This document shows positions 22,478 to 29,524 of a stretch of 36,158 nucleotides of DNA, piece after piece. The stretch lies in IMG/VR virus record IMGVR_UViG_3300042876_000707, positions 1-36,158 of that record. One strand, 5' to 3'. A program made the translations under genes and the position numbers. The number at the start of each line of letters is the position of its first letter. Position 1 is the stretch's first letter. The notes beneath the pieces were generated by a model. That model was not told the DNA's origin. It searched no databases and saw only the letters and a list, made by a program, of their open reading frames with translations. The DNA is from a virus.

Positions 22478-24547
22478 TTAATAGTCTGTCTCTATATATA
22501 AGCGGTTAATGCCCATTTGAATAGCGGTAACTGTTGTTAGCGCCGCATTACCAGCAAGAACGTTTGGCCCCATGTTAGTATTGACGGCTGGGGCATTTGT
22601 AGAAGTTGAGCCGCTAGCCTCTGTGCCAGCAACAGTATCAATGATACGCCAGTTAACCGTAGTGCTGTTTGGAGCGGCCCACATGAATAAGTCGTAGCCT
22701 CTATTTGAAACTACTGTGAAGCCGGTACTAGTCTTAGTGGCAGTAGTACCGCGCATTAAGAAACTAATCAAGCCGTTGTCTGCAGCATCTATACAAAAGC
22801 CCACCGTGTTGTTGTTAGATGATGGATCGGCTGACACTGTAGCACCAGCGGCGTTAGCCGTAAGGCCAACAAACATACGGCCCCCATTGGTCCATACATC
22901 AAATCCCATACGACAGAAGAAGAAAAACCCACCTTGACCAGCAGTATTGCCCAAAAAGAACGTTGGGTTAGCTGAGTGTCGTATGCCAAGTATCTGGTTC
23001 GTAGTAGTGACCACGTTTGCGTATCGGCCACGAGGCTGAACTGTATATAAGTTTGTGGTAGCCGGTGCGCCAACACTAAAAGTACCGGCTGAAGTCACCG
23101 TACTAACAGTACCCTGCCATGCACCAGCGGTTGCAGATGATGGTTCCCATAATACCCAGTTATTTTGCCATAAAGCTACTTGCAATGGCGAATCAAGCCC
23201 AGACGGACCCTTCATTTTTGGTATCATCTTACCGGCTATTTTTTTAGCATATAGGTGCAAGTTATCTGCGGCTGGAGCTGACGGCTCGGTAGTTATTCCC
23301 TTAATAGTTATGCCTGTATCAGTACCACCAAGCGTAAGGTCATTAGTTGTTGGGTTCCACGTAAAATCAGCGTCACCGGCAAATGACCCGGTATCATTAA
23401 ATTGAATCTGTGTTGTTGATCCGCCAGGCGATCCACTACCGCCAGGAGGTGCAGCAAAAGTGCCATCAGCACGTAAAAAGTTTGATGTACCACCACCAGA
23501 TGCAGGAACTAAACCCTTTGCCCCCGATGTAAAAGTATCTAAAAGGGCTGTTTGGGCCGCCACATCGGCAGCAGTAAGCATATTGCGGCCAGCGGTGGTT
23601 GCATCACTAATCTGGCTGGCTGTTACCGAAGAGGCTGTAGCTAAAGACCCTAACCCCATTTGCGTGCGAGCTTGTGAAGGCGTCCTACTGGCCCAAGCAC
23701 TTGCTGTAGCAACCATAAAATTATCAGTAGTAGGGGTTAGCCCAGCAATGGTTGTCAAATCAGCGTCAAGTGGCTGTTTATTATCAAGTGCCGTTTGTGT
23801 CGCTGAAGATATTGGTTTACTGGCATCAGATGTGTTATCAACATTTGATAGGCCAACATCTGCTTTAGTAAGAGATAAGGCCGTTTTTAACTGTGCATAG
23901 GTTTTTTTAATCCAGCCAGCGCCATCACTAGCTATAGTGCCAGAAGTAGCGCTATCAAGCCCGGCGATAGCAGTAAGGTCAGAGTCAAGCGGCTGTTTTG
24001 AGGCAATAGTGGCAACATCGGCCTCTATCGTATCAAGGTCAACCGCCTGAGTGACTGTTATAAAATCGGTCTTTGTCTTTATGCCGGGCACATTATTCGC
24101 GTTAGTTTCAATAGTATCAAGGTCAACGGCTTGAGTAACAGTGATAAAGTCTGTTTTCGTTTTGATACCAGGAACATTATTAGCATTTGTCTCAATTGCA
24201 TCAAGATCAACAGGTTGCGTCACTGTTATGTTGCTTAATTTTGTCTTTTCGGCGGCAGTTGCAAATTTATTGGTTGTTCCAACAGTTATGTCATCAGTAT
24301 CATCAACCGACTTCATAAATGCACCAGCGGCAGCTACATTTGTTGCGTCCGTCACGTCTGCAGCGGACTCAATGCCAGCTAATTTCGTTTTTTCAGTAGC
24401 AGAATACTGTTTATAAGTAGTTCCATCGCCAATATCATCTTGATCAAGCACAACTGCGCCAGTTTGGCCGTTAACTGAGTCAACAGCACCACCGGCTGAA
24501 GTGCCAGTGAAGTCAAGATTTCCAGTAAAGGGGTTAAACCTAATCAC
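22478..24547 (-). CDS. Long tail fibre protein with internal 28-residue repeats
   Basis: 689 residues. The N-terminus RFNPFTGNLDFTG is the common opening of many phage tail and fibre proteins. Residues about 20-270 carry fibre-type repeats: KTKLAGIESAADVTDATNVA near the start, then 28-residue units built on FITVTQAVDLDTIETNANN (about 108-185), then QPLDADLTTIAGL units. A Gly/Pro-rich hinge follows (GGSGSPGGSTTQIQFNDTG), then a beta-rich C-terminal domain of about 300 residues with Trp/Phe clusters (GGFFFFCRMGFDVW) that probably binds the receptor. It overlaps the upstream gene by eight bases. Confidence 0.8.
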   Translation of the reverse strand: MIRFNPFTGNLDFTGTSAGGAVDSVNGQTGAVVLDQDDIGDGTTYKQYSATEKTKLAGIESAADVTDATNVAAAGAFMKSVDDTDDITVGTTNKFATAAEKTKLSNITVTQPVDLDAIETNANNVPGIKTKTDFITVTQAVDLDTIETNANNVPGIKTKTDFITVTQAVDLDTIEADVATIASKQPLDSDLTAIAGLDSATSGTIASDGAGWIKKTYAQLKTALSLTKADVGLSNVDNTSDASKPISSATQTALDNKQPLDADLTTIAGLTPTTDNFMVATASAWASRTPSQARTQMGLGSLATASSVTASQISDATTAGRNMLTAADVAAQTALLDTFTSGAKGLVPASGGGTSNFLRADGTFAAPPGGSGSPGGSTTQIQFNDTGSFAGDADFTWNPTTNDLTLGGTDTGITIKGITTEPSAPAADNLHLYAKKIAGKMIPKMKGPSGLDSPLQVALWQNNWVLWEPSSATAGAWQGTVSTVTSAGTFSVGAPATTNLYTVQPRGRYANVVTTTNQILGIRHSANPTFFLGNTAGQGGFFFFCRMGFDVWTNGGRMFVGLTANAAGATVSADPSSNNNTVGFCIDAADNGLISFLMRGTTATKTSTGFTVVSNRGYDLFMWAAPNSTTVNWRIIDTVAGTEASGSTSTNAPAVNTNMGPNVLAGNAALTTVTAIQMGINRLYIETDY
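24021..24210 (-). repeat. 84-bp tandem repeats within the tail fibre gene
   Basis: Two full units and part of a third, spaced 84 bases apart. The two full units encode the same 28 residues (core IETNANNVPGIKTKTDF), yet differ at roughly a quarter of bases, almost all at third codon positions. They form part of the fibre shaft. Confidence 0.8.
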
Positions 24548-24803
24548 CGCTCTTATATCCTATCGTGGTAACGCCATTATGCTCTACTGTCACGACACGA
24601 TATTTGCCATTTGGTTCTTCTTTTTCAACGTCAAACCATGAACCATCAACAAGTTTCTGTAAGTAAACAGTTGGCTCTGGGTCTGGCAATTGAACTTCAG
24701 GCGCGCGTACTTCTTGTACTTCTTGCACCACAATATCTTCGGTGACTGGTTCAAAATCACTTTGTTCGTTATTTTTATTGAAAAATTTTTTAAAAAATCC
24801 CAT
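24540..24803 (-). CDS. Small protein preceding the tail fibre
   Basis: 87 residues. A basic, Phe/Lys-rich start (GFFKKFFNKNNE) that could be an amphipathic helix is followed by an acidic Val/Pro stretch (TEDIVVQEVQEVRAPEVQL) and a small beta domain with Trp and Tyr (DGSWFDVEKEEPNGKYRVV). An AAGG ribosome site precedes the ATG at 24803. It overlaps the fibre gene by eight bases and may be a fibre attachment or virion protein; the family is not recognised. Confidence 0.6.
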   Translation of the reverse strand: MGFFKKFFNKNNEQSDFEPVTEDIVVQEVQEVRAPEVQLPDPEPTVYLQKLVDGSWFDVEKEEPNGKYRVVTVEHNGVTTIGYKSGD

Positions 24804-24804
24804 A

Positions 24805-25140
24805 TTAAACCCTTGATATGTTAGATACCGCTGTTTTTGTTGAGTCGGTATAGTTAATAGTTAAAACTTCTTGTATAGAGCCGCCAGATCCGCCAAGCTT
24901 AGTGGTGTAAACCTCTTGTGTTGATGTTGGATAAGCGGCTGAAATATAATCATACCTAAGTGTAAAAATACCGGTTGACCCTATAACTGGTATCGGGTTG
25001 GTTGTGGTATTTGTGACTGTTACATCGCTACTCGGTGCAACCGCGTTATCAACAACTACGACTGGAGCAACAGAATCGTCATCAAATTTATAGAATCTTC
25101 GTGGGGATAGATTATCTTGATCAGCAGGAACGTTAGCCAT
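24805..25140 (-). CDS. Small beta-rich structural protein
   Basis: 111 residues made of strand-forming Thr/Val/Ser stretches (VTVTNTTTNPIPVIGSTG, FTLRYDYISAAYP, IQEVLTINYTDST) after an N-terminal arm (PRRFYKFDDDS). The ATG at 25140 has no ribosome site. On the - strand TGC TATAAT lies exactly six bases upstream, so the mRNA is probably leaderless. It opens the transcript that carries the tail fibre and internal virion genes. A virion decoration or fibre-base role is possible. Confidence 0.6.
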   Translation of the reverse strand: MANVPADQDNLSPRRFYKFDDDSVAPVVVVDNAVAPSSDVTVTNTTTNPIPVIGSTGIFTLRYDYISAAYPTSTQEVYTTKLGGSGGSIQEVLTINYTDSTKTAVSNISRV

Positions 25141-25146
25141 AAGAAA

Positions 25147-25155
25147 ATTATAGCA
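25147..25155 (-). promoter_or_regulatory. Extended -10 promoter TGCTATAAT for the tail genes
   Basis: A perfect TATAAT with TGC extension lies six bases before the ATG at 25140 and about 27 bases after the T-run side of the terminator at 25182-25214. It probably starts a leaderless transcript for the tail module. Confidence 0.65.
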
Positions 25156-25181
25156 CCAGAAGCGCCAATAAGTATATTGCG

Positions 25182-25214
25182 AAAAAAATCAACCCCAGTT
25201 TTTGGCCGGGGTTG
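25182..25214 (-). terminator. Terminator after the 168-residue gene
   Basis: On the - strand CAACCCC (25214-25208) pairs with GGGGTTG (25196-25190) around 11 bases and is followed, after one A, by seven T (complement of 25182-25188). It separates the gene at 25249 from the tail transcript. Confidence 0.9.
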
Positions 25215-25248
25215 TTTTACAGAAGACAATTTGGTTGTTACACCAAGC

Positions 25249-25755
25249 TTATTTTACCTTATTTTTCTCAAACTCTGCAATCCATTTATTGACAGATGCG
25301 ACGTTCCATTCTTCGTTATCGTTTTCTGGTAAACATAAGAAGACAAACTTATGGTATGGCCGCTTTGGTGTTTTCGGTACGCTTACAACATGCTCAAGTA
25401 TTTTACCTGTATCAATTAAATACTGAGTAGTCATCAAATATTCGTGTAATTTATAGCCAGAATTTGTAACCGGCTCTTTCATATATGAATTTAAACGACC
25501 AACCGTAATATTTGATTTATTCCTGGTGTACTGTTCAAGAACGCGCATAATCTTTGAAGCAAGCTCTGGATCGTACCAATATTCCCATGTTTTTAGTGGT
25601 TTTACACGGTCTTTTTTTTCATCAACCTCAATTTCACCTCTATCAATTGCATCCCATATAGCAATATTCATATCAAGTGGCACCATATCCATAGCTGCGA
25701 CCAGCTCAGACAGCTTATTTGTTTCTAGGGTTTTTAGTAAGTACAATACGTTCAT
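25249..25755 (-). CDS. Unknown helical protein, possibly winged-helix
   Basis: 168 residues with an AAAGGAG-type ribosome site before the ATG at 25755. Leu-rich helices (MNVLYLLKTLETNKLSELV) precede DMNIAIWDAIDRGEIEVDE, which has the helix-turn-strand look of a winged-helix domain. A Tyr/Trp region follows (TWEYWYDPELASK), then a helical end (ASVNKWIAEFEKNK). It has its own terminator, so it forms a separate transcript upstream of the tail genes and could be a regulator. The fold is a guess from pattern. Confidence 0.55.
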   Translation of the reverse strand: MNVLYLLKTLETNKLSELVAAMDMVPLDMNIAIWDAIDRGEIEVDEKKDRVKPLKTWEYWYDPELASKIMRVLEQYTRNKSNITVGRLNSYMKEPVTNSGYKLHEYLMTTQYLIDTGKILEHVVSVPKTPKRPYHKFVFLCLPENDNEEWNVASVNKWIAEFEKNKVK

Positions 25756-25786
25756 TATTTTGCGCTCCTTTTGCTCGTTATGTATA

Positions 25787-25795
25787 TGCTAATAT
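25787..25795 (+). promoter_or_regulatory. Extended -10 promoter TGCTAATAT for the propeller gene
   Basis: TGC TAATAT ends six bases before the ATG at 25802 and no ribosome site intervenes, so a leaderless mRNA is predicted. It faces away from the gene starting at 25755. Confidence 0.6.
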
Positions 25796-25801
25796 TACCA
25801 T

Positions 25802-26773
25802 ATGAGCGTAAATACACTAGTAAAAGATGGGCTACTCACTGACATAGGGGTAGAAACAAAAATATTAACGGTAGATGCAAAAGTTGGCGAGGTTCACTAT
25901 AACCCCGGCTTAGCACGAGATCCAAGCGGTAAAATATATATCGCTATCCGGTCCTGTATTACCAACCAAAAAGAATATAACGGCGTAAGACACCCACTTG
26001 GCTACGAAAATTTTTTGCATGTCGGCATACTTGACGAAAGCACGCTAGAAATCAAGGACCTAAAGCTGGTAGAAGGTGAATATGATTATGTCGGGTTCCA
26101 ATGGGGCATTGAAGATGTGCGCCTATTTTGGCGTGAAGATGGCTTACACGGCATTGGCGTTATTATCCCAATAGAAGGCGAAAACTATAAATTGCGCCAA
26201 GCAGAAATTTTAATAAATCATAAAAAAGGCACCTTCAAATTATTGCGTGATCTTGGCCGTCCATTCGGACACGCTGAAAAAAATTGGTCACCATCAGAAC
26301 ATGCTAATAATTATTTTGATTTTATATACTCTTCAACGCAAATAATGAAAAATGGCCAGGTCATTGGCGAACCAAACGATTTATTCATCCATAACGGTAC
26401 GCCACTTATTGAGTATGAAGATGGTTACATATCAATTGGTCATTCTGTATTGGCTATTCATGGCGAACGAACTTATGGTCAAATAGCAATGAAGTGGAGT
26501 GCATCGGGGCAACTTCTTGAGCACAGCCAGTTCTTCCATTTTAATACCGGCTGGCGCGAACAACTAAAAGAAACAATTGAATTTGCCTCTGGCCTGTTGT
26601 GGTCTAGCGGTAAAGAGGGTCGTGAATTGTTAGTTGGGTATGGCGTAAAAGACGAGCTTGTAGGGATATGTAAGCTGCCGGTCAGCAAGCTTCGCTGGGA
26701 ACCATACGCAGATACAACCTGGTACGCATGGCGCTGGGATGGTAAGCCTAACCGCGTGGAATTAATGTATTAA
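25802..26773 (+). CDS. Five-bladed beta-propeller glycosidase-like protein (GH130-like)
   Basis: 323 residues with features of the GH43/GH32/GH130 five-bladed propeller group: NPGLARDPSGKIYIAIRS (34-51), where each blade begins with a short hydrophobic strand, GIEDVRLFW (102-110), which matches the conserved E-D-x-R-L-F motif, and EKNWSPSEHANNYFDFIYS, which matches the K-N-W-x-P...Y-S motif of GH130-like proteins. GH130 enzymes act on mannosides as phosphorylases or hydrolases. The gene runs against its neighbours, between a unique gene and two methyltransferases. A role in modifying host or virion glycans is inferred. Its 3' end overlaps the next gene by 26 bases on the opposite strand. Catalysis is unproven, and a lectin-like use of the fold is possible. 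Confidence 0.6.
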   Translation: MSVNTLVKDGLLTDIGVETKILTVDAKVGEVHYNPGLARDPSGKIYIAIRSCITNQKEYNGVRHPLGYENFLHVGILDESTLEIKDLKLVEGEYDYVGFQWGIEDVRLFWREDGLHGIGVIIPIEGENYKLRQAEILINHKKGTFKLLRDLGRPFGHAEKNWSPSEHANNYFDFIYSSTQIMKNGQVIGEPNDLFIHNGTPLIEYEDGYISIGHSVLAIHGERTYGQIAMKWSASGQLLEHSQFFHFNTGWREQLKETIEFASGLLWSSGKEGRELLVGYGVKDELVGICKLPVSKLRWEPYADTTWYAWRWDGKPNRVELMY

Positions 26774-27404
26774 CCCACACTTGATCTGGCATACCGCCAT
26801 ATTGTTCAGTCTCATCAGCGAGCGTAAAGCCAAGCACCGATAAATAAGCCTTAACTTTTATGTTACTGTCGGTCCATTTCTCAGTCTCAACGTGCATAAC
26901 TTTTATCTGTCTAAGCTTATCACCAATGCCCTCAATAACTTCCATTGACCAACCTTCGCAGTCAATTTTCATAATGTCTATAATTTCATCACCAATAAGA
27001 CTGTCTAGGCGCTCAGTTTTAACCATGATCTGGTGGCTTTCTAAGTCGTTTTCTTTCCAGTCAAGACGTAACGAGCTTGAGCCAACAGCCCCTTCATCAC
27101 CGTGATATACAACAAAAGGCGCCTCACCAGAAGTGTTGCTAGCAGCAATTTCAAGCACATCCATTTCTGGGTATTCGGACCGGATAATATCTGCTTGCAT
27201 AGGGTTTGGCTCAAAGGCAACGATCCGCGCATTAGTCCAGAACCAAACATCTTCACCGTCATAAATACGGCGCGCTAATTCAACACCGTCACGCCCATCA
27301 CGTGAGCCAACTTCCCAGACTACTGGTTTTTTAGTCATGCCAAAATAGTGATGATAATTCTGTATGACCGGGTTAAGCCAAGTGTTCAGTGGATAGTTGC
27401 TCAT
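26748..27404 (-). CDS. FkbM-family methyltransferase
   Basis: This 218-residue SAM-dependent methyltransferase has WEVGSRDGRDGVELARR as the SAM-binding motif I, IVAFEPNPMQADIIR as motif II with its acidic residue, and IIDIMKIDCEGWSMEVIEG as the FkbM signature with the D-x-E-G motif. FkbM enzymes usually O-methylate sugars or polyketides, so a glycan substrate fits the propeller protein encoded beside it. The ATG at 27404 has AAAGGT upstream and overlaps the HNH-like gene by 32 bases, indicating coupled expression. Confidence 0.85.
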   Translation of the reverse strand: MSNYPLNTWLNPVIQNYHHYFGMTKKPVVWEVGSRDGRDGVELARRIYDGEDVWFWTNARIVAFEPNPMQADIIRSEYPEMDVLEIAASNTSGEAPFVVYHGDEGAVGSSSLRLDWKENDLESHQIMVKTERLDSLIGDEIIDIMKIDCEGWSMEVIEGIGDKLRQIKVMHVETEKWTDSNIKVKAYLSVLGFTLADETEQYGGMPDQVWVNTLIPRG

Positions 27405-27666
27405 TGTTATTACCTTTCGCTAGCCTTAGTATTTCTTTCATTGTATCAAGGTCTGGCAACGGTAAGTGCACATAGGTTGCATTAATCTCGTCATGTTCTG
27501 CCCGGCAAATCTGCCTTTTGTTTTCTGGTAAATTAGCAAAGCGCCGCGCGATCCTACCAAGCCCACGAGCACGCCCATAGATATGGTCAAGATCAGAAAA
27601 ACAGCCATCAGCCGTATCAAAATATTTACATTCTGGGTTTGTTTTTGGACATTCTTTGCGAGCCAT
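27373..27666 (-). CDS. HNH-like zinc-binding protein
   Basis: 97 residues. Two Cys pairs or singles (KECPKTNPECKYF, DGCFSDLDHIYGRARG) and a later CRAEHDEINAT resemble a small HNH endonuclease, with D-H as the first catalytic pair and C/H for zinc. The middle (RIARRFANLPENKRQI) matches the segment between the two halves of HNH domains. It lies three bases after one methyltransferase and overlaps the other. It may be an active nuclease or a degenerate binding domain; the final His and Asn of a complete HNH are only partly convincing. Confidence 0.6.
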   Translation of the reverse strand: MARKECPKTNPECKYFDTADGCFSDLDHIYGRARGLGRIARRFANLPENKRQICRAEHDEINATYVHLPLPDLDTMKEILRLAKGNNNEQLSTEHLA

Positions 27667-27668
27667 TT

Positions 27669-28325
27669 TTATATCTCAACCATGACCTCTTTTGATTCTG
27701 CGTGACCGCCATTATTGCCGCCATATTTTGGAGTTTGATAAGCCTCTTCCGTAGTCAACCGGAGCAGCCCACCAAGACAGTCATCACGAACAAAAAAGGC
27801 ATTGACCCCCATTGACTCAACATGCACTAGTGAATACCCCTTTTCCCTGCCTAGTTTTTCAAGCGCCAATAACGATGCCCCAAAATAGTTGGTTCCATCC
27901 CATGTTCGGTGTGGTTCATACCTAACAACACGTGACAAGTTGGGAGTTATTGAAGCATTGTGCTCAATGACTAAAATTCTTGGCCTGTAATTAAGCGCAC
28001 GCCACACATAATAGTCATTAAAATCAATGTCAATTGATAGCAAATCAAACTCTTCTGGCACCCCTAATTCAGCAAAAACTTCGTTACAATTTTCTGCTGT
28101 CATCCATGCTTGGTGAATATCAGGGCTTAACTTCTCGCCATTAATTTGATACACGGTCCAGTTCAATTTTTTAAGCAGTAGCGTGTTGTCGGTTTCAGCA
28201 TCAAGCGCCCCAAACTCAACAGCCACCCTGTTTGTTTCACCGATCTCTTTTAATATTGCTTGGATAACACCGTCTTCGCCCTGTTGTGATAGCACTTTGT
28301 TTTCAGCTTTTCGTAAATTAATCAT
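27669..28325 (-). CDS. FkbM-like SAM-dependent methyltransferase
   Basis: 218 residues from the ATG at 28325. The longer frame from 28382 would cross a terminator, so I reject that start. SQQGEDGVIQAI is a common opening of this uncharacterised FkbM-like group. RVAVEFGALDAETDNT supplies motif I and EFDLLSIDIDFNDYYVWRAL an Asp-rich motif, with PRILVIEHNAS after it. The start has no ribosome site; TGC TATATT lies six bases upstream, just after the terminator at 28345-28378, so it is probably leaderless. It is the first gene of the methyltransferase/HNH set and likely modifies a sugar. Confidence 0.75.
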   Translation of the reverse strand: MINLRKAENKVLSQQGEDGVIQAILKEIGETNRVAVEFGALDAETDNTLLLKKLNWTVYQINGEKLSPDIHQAWMTAENCNEVFAELGVPEEFDLLSIDIDFNDYYVWRALNYRPRILVIEHNASITPNLSRVVRYEPHRTWDGTNYFGASLLALEKLGREKGYSLVHVESMGVNAFFVRDDCLGGLLRLTTEEAYQTPKYGGNNGGHAESKEVMVEI

Positions 28326-28331
28326 ATCTAA

Positions 28332-28340
28332 AATATAGCA
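28332..28340 (-). promoter_or_regulatory. Extended -10 promoter TGCTATATT for the methyltransferase set
   Basis: TGC TATATT on the - strand is followed by six bases and the ATG at 28325. It begins four bases after the end of the terminator T-run, so transcription ends and restarts within 60 bases. Confidence 0.6.
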
Positions 28341-28344
28341 CAAC

Positions 28345-28378
28345 CAAAAAACCTCCTGGGGGTCTAGTGCCAGGAGGT
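28345..28378 (-). terminator. Terminator after the small acidic gene
   Basis: ACCTCCTGG (28378-28370 on the - strand) pairs perfectly with CCAGGAGGT (28359-28351) around ten bases and is followed by six T. It ends the transcript that starts at the promoter 28730-28738. Confidence 0.9.
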
Positions 28379-28464
28379 GCAAATATTGGTTGCTAAAACG
28401 TATTTACTTTGCTTTTAAAAACGAACGTCTGTCGCGCAGGAGCGCGTCAGTGGTAGCTTGAAGC

Positions 28465-28695
28465 TTAGCGCCGCAGCCCAAAAAGCCCACGCCGTTTAGG
28501 CTGTTCTTCGTCCAACTGAGCAGAGGCCTCTTCGTCCTCAGTTGATTCGCTCTCTTCAACCTCAACACGTTCTTCATAAGTGCTAGATTCTTTAACATTT
28601 TCAGGCGAGTAGTAAGTGTTCCCATCAGTCAATGGGTCAACCCCTTCGTGCCTTGGAGCTTTTGGCAAGATCTTGCCGCCATCTTGAGTATCCAT
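28465..28695 (-). CDS. Small acidic protein, first gene of the late block
   Basis: 76 residues from the ATG at 28695, which has AAAGGA eight bases upstream; the in-frame ATG at 28713 would be inside the leader. The middle is very acidic (ERVEVEESESTEDEEASAQ), and the end is basic (KRRGLFGLRR). It has its own promoter (28730-28738) and its own terminator (28345-28378). Its leader matches that of the major capsid gene at 16 of 18 or so bases, which suggests similar strong translation. The function is unknown; a virion or early-late switch protein are both possible. Confidence 0.65.
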   Translation of the reverse strand: MDTQDGGKILPKAPRHEGVDPLTDGNTYYSPENVKESSTYEERVEVEESESTEDEEASAQLDEEQPKRRGLFGLRR

Positions 28696-28729
28696 AAAGA
28701 CAATTCCTTTCATCGTTAGTTACCATCAA

Positions 28730-28738
28730 ATTATAACA
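28730..28738 (-). promoter_or_regulatory. Extended -10 promoter TGTTATAAT of the late block
   Basis: TGT TATAAT on the - strand predicts a start near 28723 and a leader of about 27 bases containing AAAGGA before the ATG at 28695. No good -35 is visible. Confidence 0.6.
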
Positions 28739-28798
28739 CCCACCACCCACAAACCTTAACGCTCTTTTCACGTGAAAGAAATTGCCGTCATGGCGTAT

Positions 28799-28826
28799 TT
28801 GACAATAAGGGAAATTATTATATACA
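28799..28826 (+). promoter_or_regulatory. Promoter-like sequence facing the early block
   Basis: TTGACA (28799-28804), a 16-base spacer and TATACA (28821-28826). Only a nine-codon ORF with a poorly spaced ribosome site (28864) follows, so the product may be a non-coding leader or RNA. Confidence 0.5.
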
Positions 28827-29013
28827 AGGGAAACGCAAAATTTTATAAAAAATTGGGGAGGTGATGTATACGCGTCATTCGGGATGCAATTGAACACCCC
28901 CCCTGCCTGTATGTGTGGTAGGATGCACAACGCCAGCCGTTTGAGTGCCTGACCGCGCAGCAACATGTATATGATTTGACAAACTATACATTATATTATG
29001 CGTGGCCTCACAA

Positions 29014-29039
29014 TGTCGCAAAAGGTATCTTGTGCGACA
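29014..29039. repeat. Inverted repeat TGTCGCA / TGCGACA
   Basis: Perfect seven-base arms at 29014-29020 and 29033-29039 around 12 bases. It overlaps the left arm of the next hairpin, so the two structures would be alternatives. Confidence 0.6.
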
Positions 29040-29097
29040 CGAACAAACTACGAACAAACAGGGGTCGTTGATTTTGTCGTGTCGTATAGTTTTTTTA
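29035..29097 (+). terminator. Possible terminator or switch hairpin
   Basis: CGACACGA (29035-29042) pairs with TCGTGTCG (29077-29084) around 34 bases, followed by TATAG and eight T (29090-29097). The long loop makes it weak as a terminator. Its left arm is shared with the repeat at 29014-29039, as in attenuators. Confidence 0.4.
29039..29059. repeat. Direct repeat ACGAACAAAC x2
   Basis: Two exact copies at 29039-29048 and 29050-29059, spaced 11 bases, about one helical turn, as in paired protein-binding sites. Confidence 0.6.
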
Positions 29098-29142
29098 TGG
29101 CCGTATGTTTTTTGACATATTCATATATATGTTGTTTGACTG

Positions 29143-29166
29143 GGTTACACGGTTACACGGTCACGG
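29143..29166. repeat. Tandem GGTTACAC units (iteron-like)
   Basis: GGTTACAC occurs twice in tandem and is followed by the diverged unit GGTCACGG. Related inverse copies, GCTGTAACCG, occur at 29231-29240 and 29353-29362, the latter inside the spacer of the promoter at 29343-29370. This suggests one binding protein acting at several sites. Confidence 0.55.
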
Positions 29167-29281
29167 CTCATATTGAAAATAAAATACATCCAGCACCTTT
29201 ATATTTTTTTATTTGGTTCAAGTGGGTCATGCTGTAACCGGTCAATAAGGTGTTATCCGTCTTTTTTGTTGGCTCAAATCT

Positions 29282-29429
29282 ACCTCTGTTTTTCTATCAT
29301 CCTTTTTTATATTACACCAGAGTTACACCAACAAAGCAAATTTTGACAAGTAGCTGTAACCGTATATAATATGTTTTTCTTATATCACCTCTGTTATTTC
29401 GTGTATTATTTACAACGCCACCTCTGTTA
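29282..29429. repeat. Three copies of ACCTCTGTT
   Basis: Exact nine-base copies at 29282-29290, 29387-29395 and 29421-29429. The last two are preceded by C, so they contain CACCTCTGT, complementary to ACAGAGGTG in candidate small RNA 2. They flank and follow the promoter at 29343-29370 and may be either DNA-binding sites or RNA targets. Confidence 0.65.
29343..29370 (+). promoter_or_regulatory. Consensus early promoter 1
   Basis: TTGACA (29343-29348), a 16-base spacer and TATAAT (29365-29370). The spacer holds GCTGTAACCG, a repeated motif of this region, so a regulator could sit between the two promoter boxes. The leader from about 29377 contains two CACCTCTGT copies. Confidence 0.75.
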
Positions 29430-29455
29430 AGACAATACTTTATTATATTTTCTAT

Positions 29456-29484
29456 TGACATAATATTGAACATAGCGTATTATG
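29456..29484 (+). promoter_or_regulatory. Early promoter 2
   Basis: TTGACA (29456-29461), a 17-base spacer and TATTAT (29479-29484). The expected leader starts near 29491 and contains GGAACGCTGA (29500-29509), complementary to the loop of candidate small RNA 1. It lies directly before the protease gene. Confidence 0.8.
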
Positions 29485-29524
29485 AGAGGGTCAAGCAAGG
29501 AACGCTGACAAGCCACCAATAGCC

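Larger units (their letters stand above)
28714..29524. other. Gene-poor divergent control region, possible replication origin
   Basis: About 810 bases separate the two divergent blocks without a convincing gene. It is AT-rich and holds + strand promoters (28799, 29343, 29456), a - strand promoter (28730), inverted repeats at 29014-29097, a 10-base direct repeat (29039-29059), tandem GGTTACAC units (29143-29166), and three copies of ACCTCTGTT (29282-29429). This density of signals fits an early control region and perhaps the origin. The origin role is inference. Confidence 0.6.

Noticed and set aside
28976-28999. TTGACA followed by TATTAT as a further early promoter
   Set aside because: The spacer is only 12 bases, too short for a normal promoter.
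28998-29237. 79-codon + strand frame in the control region
   Set aside because: It overlaps several inverted and direct repeats, has no ribosome site, and the product is an odd Cys/Phe-rich string; it is more likely chance in a regulatory stretch.
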